A DNA stretch of 15,196 nucleotides, taken from Anaerolineae bacterium. GTDB lineage: Bacteria; Chloroflexota; Anaerolineae; 4572-78; J111. Where the stretch lies: the NCBI GenBank assembly GCA_020433785.1, contig JAGRCC010000202.1, forward strand, positions 1 through 15,196. The letters run 5' to 3'. The notes beneath the pieces are model-generated. The model was given only the letters and a program-made list of their open reading frames with translations, searched no databases and was not told where the DNA came from. This document shows positions 14,113-15,196 of this stretch, piece after piece. The stretch's first letter is position 1. Every line of letters starts with the position of its first letter. The translations under genes and the position numbers were made by a program.

Positions 14113-14245
14113 TTGATCAGACGGTCAGTAATTGACTCCTCCGCGCTCCTTGAGTTTAATCAAAACAGGTTGATTTTAGCGACAGTTAGAATATTTGCAA
14201 AGGTAATTCGATCAATCACAGCTTGGCGACGATATTTGTTTTACG
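14113..14245. promoter_or_regulatory. Divergent intergenic region between bdbC-like gene and hydrolase
   Basis: A 133-bp gap that must hold the promoters of both genes. It contains AATCAA/TTGATT with a 7-nt spacer (around 14158-14175) and TAGAAT at 14187-14192 as a possible + strand -10, without a good -35. Neither is strong enough to call with confidence. Confidence 0.3.
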
Positions 14246-15139
14246 ATGACCAAAACGCCGACGTTTCCCTTCAAATCTGAGGCCGGCCGGGCCGCCTATC
14301 TGGCCGCGTACCGGCGAATGCTATCTCTGTGGCCGGTATCTCCCGAACCGATCGATGTCCCCACCTGCGCCGGCTCGACTCATATCAACGTGTGCGGGCC
14401 ACCCGATGGGCCGCCGCTGCTGCTCCTGCACGGCTTCAACGTTAGCTCGACCATGTGGGCGGCCAATGTCGGCCCGTTAAGCCAGCGATTTCGCACCTAT
14501 GCCATCGACATCATCGGCGACTTCGGCCTAAGTGTTCCCCACCGACCCATAACCACCCTCCAGACGTTTATGACCTGGCTGGCCGAGTTGTGCGATGCCC
14601 TTGGCCTGGCCAAAGCCCATCTAGCGGGCTTGTCCTACGGCGGCTGGCTGGCAGCGAACTTTGCCCTGCACGCCCCCCACCGGGTCGATAAACTGGTTCT
14701 GCTGGCCCCCGGCGGCACGCTGCTGTCGATTAACCCGATCTTCTTGCTGCAAACAGTGCCGATCGGGTTGTGCCCGAATCGCTATTTTACCAACCGCTTC
14801 TTCAAATGGGCTTCGGTTCATCAGCAAATTGACGATCCCACCTATCATACCCTATTCGACGCCATGATCGATCAGGCCGCCCTCGGCGAACGGTATTTCA
14901 AGCGGCTGCTTAGACTCCTGACCCCCAAGATGTCCGATACGCAGTTACGCCATCTGACCGCGCCCACGCTGCTGCTCATCGGCCGGCAGGAGGTGCTCTA
15001 CAACCCGGTCAGCGCCATTGAACGCGCCCGCTGGTTGATCCCCAGCCTACAAGCCGAACTTCTACCGACCGCCAGCCACGATCTGGTCTTCGCCCAGTCG
15101 CACTACATCAACCGCCGACTGCTTGAGTTTTTATGTTGA
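14246..15139 (+). CDS. Alpha/beta hydrolase (lipase/esterase-like, substrate unknown)
   Basis: A 297-residue cytoplasmic alpha/beta-hydrolase without signal peptide. After an N-terminal helical stretch (AAYLAAYRRMLSLWP) comes the oxyanion-hole motif LLLLHGFNVSSTMW (~58-71), a strand YAIDIIGDFGLS, and the nucleophile elbow AGLSYGGWLA with Ser130. The cap region (~162-225) is followed by APTLLLIGRQEVLYNP (~239-254) and ASHDLVF, giving His278. The acid at the usual place after strand 7 appears to be Glu249 (GRQEVLY) instead of the more common Asp, which is seen in some esterase groups. The order fits small carboxylesterases and hydrolases of the MhpC/BphD type. There is no clear ribosome-binding site before the ATG (position 14246) and no operon partner inside the window, so the substrate is open. 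Confidence 0.85.
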   Translation: MTKTPTFPFKSEAGRAAYLAAYRRMLSLWPVSPEPIDVPTCAGSTHINVCGPPDGPPLLLLHGFNVSSTMWAANVGPLSQRFRTYAIDIIGDFGLSVPHRPITTLQTFMTWLAELCDALGLAKAHLAGLSYGGWLAANFALHAPHRVDKLVLLAPGGTLLSINPIFLLQTVPIGLCPNRYFTNRFFKWASVHQQIDDPTYHTLFDAMIDQAALGERYFKRLLRLLTPKMSDTQLRHLTAPTLLLIGRQEVLYNPVSAIERARWLIPSLQAELLPTASHDLVFAQSHYINRRLLEFLC

Positions 15140-15196
15140 TCCGTACGATCCGTTTGACCTGGGTTTCCTAATACTACAACGAGACTTTACTCAAGG

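Overview
The window reads as an ordinary chromosomal segment of a bacterium, most likely a member of the Chloroflexota (Anaerolineae-like lineages). This is an inference from gene content: a sulfolipid pair (SqdB plus an SqdX-type glycosyltransferase), ADP-forming SucCD, a BdbC-type thiol oxidoreductase, NarL-type two-component proteins, a cohesin-domain surface protein, and CCAA-type tetranucleotide arrays. Base composition looks close to 50% GC and several genes start with GTG (sucC, sqdB and the glycosyltransferase). I see no transposase, phage gene, tRNA, rRNA or CRISPR array.

Layout. Positions 1-286 hold the 3' end of a lipase-like alpha/beta hydrolase, followed closely by an AlgI/MBOAT membrane O-acyltransferase (294-1751). 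A NarL/FixJ response regulator (1919-2578, +) and a GAF/HisKA_3 sensor kinase (2639-4153, -) face each other and are probably a cognate pair. Next, on the minus strand, is a secreted, membrane-anchored cohesin-domain protein (4306-5226). A structured 0.6 kb stretch without a convincing gene leads to the sucC-sucD operon (5866-7872), which ends in a clear intrinsic terminator shared with the convergent sqdB.

sqdB (8002-9285, -) and the glycosyltransferase (9564-10760, +) are divergent around a 278-bp control region and together could make the headgroup donor and transfer it to diacylglycerol to give SQDG. A strong hairpin separates the glycosyltransferase from a small DUF2892-like membrane protein (10875-11288, -). 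An MtnA-family sugar-phosphate isomerase (11609-12733, +) follows and overlaps the 3' end of a receiver-TPR response regulator (12725-13393, -) by 9 bp. The window ends with a BdbC/DsbB-like oxidoreductase (13672-14112, -) and a divergent alpha/beta hydrolase (14246-15139, +).

The most unusual signals are not the protein families but the non-coding parts. Two CCAA-type arrays with the same core sit in the probable 5' leaders of two unrelated genes. The mtnA copy is part of an imperfect inverted repeat that appears to separate an older ribosome-binding site from the gene. Two leaders (glycosyltransferase and receiver-TPR regulator) carry compact hairpins that touch the Shine-Dalgarno site. Long interrupted inverted repeats lie in the control regions of sqdB/sqdX and of the receiver-TPR gene, and in the gene-free region before sucC.
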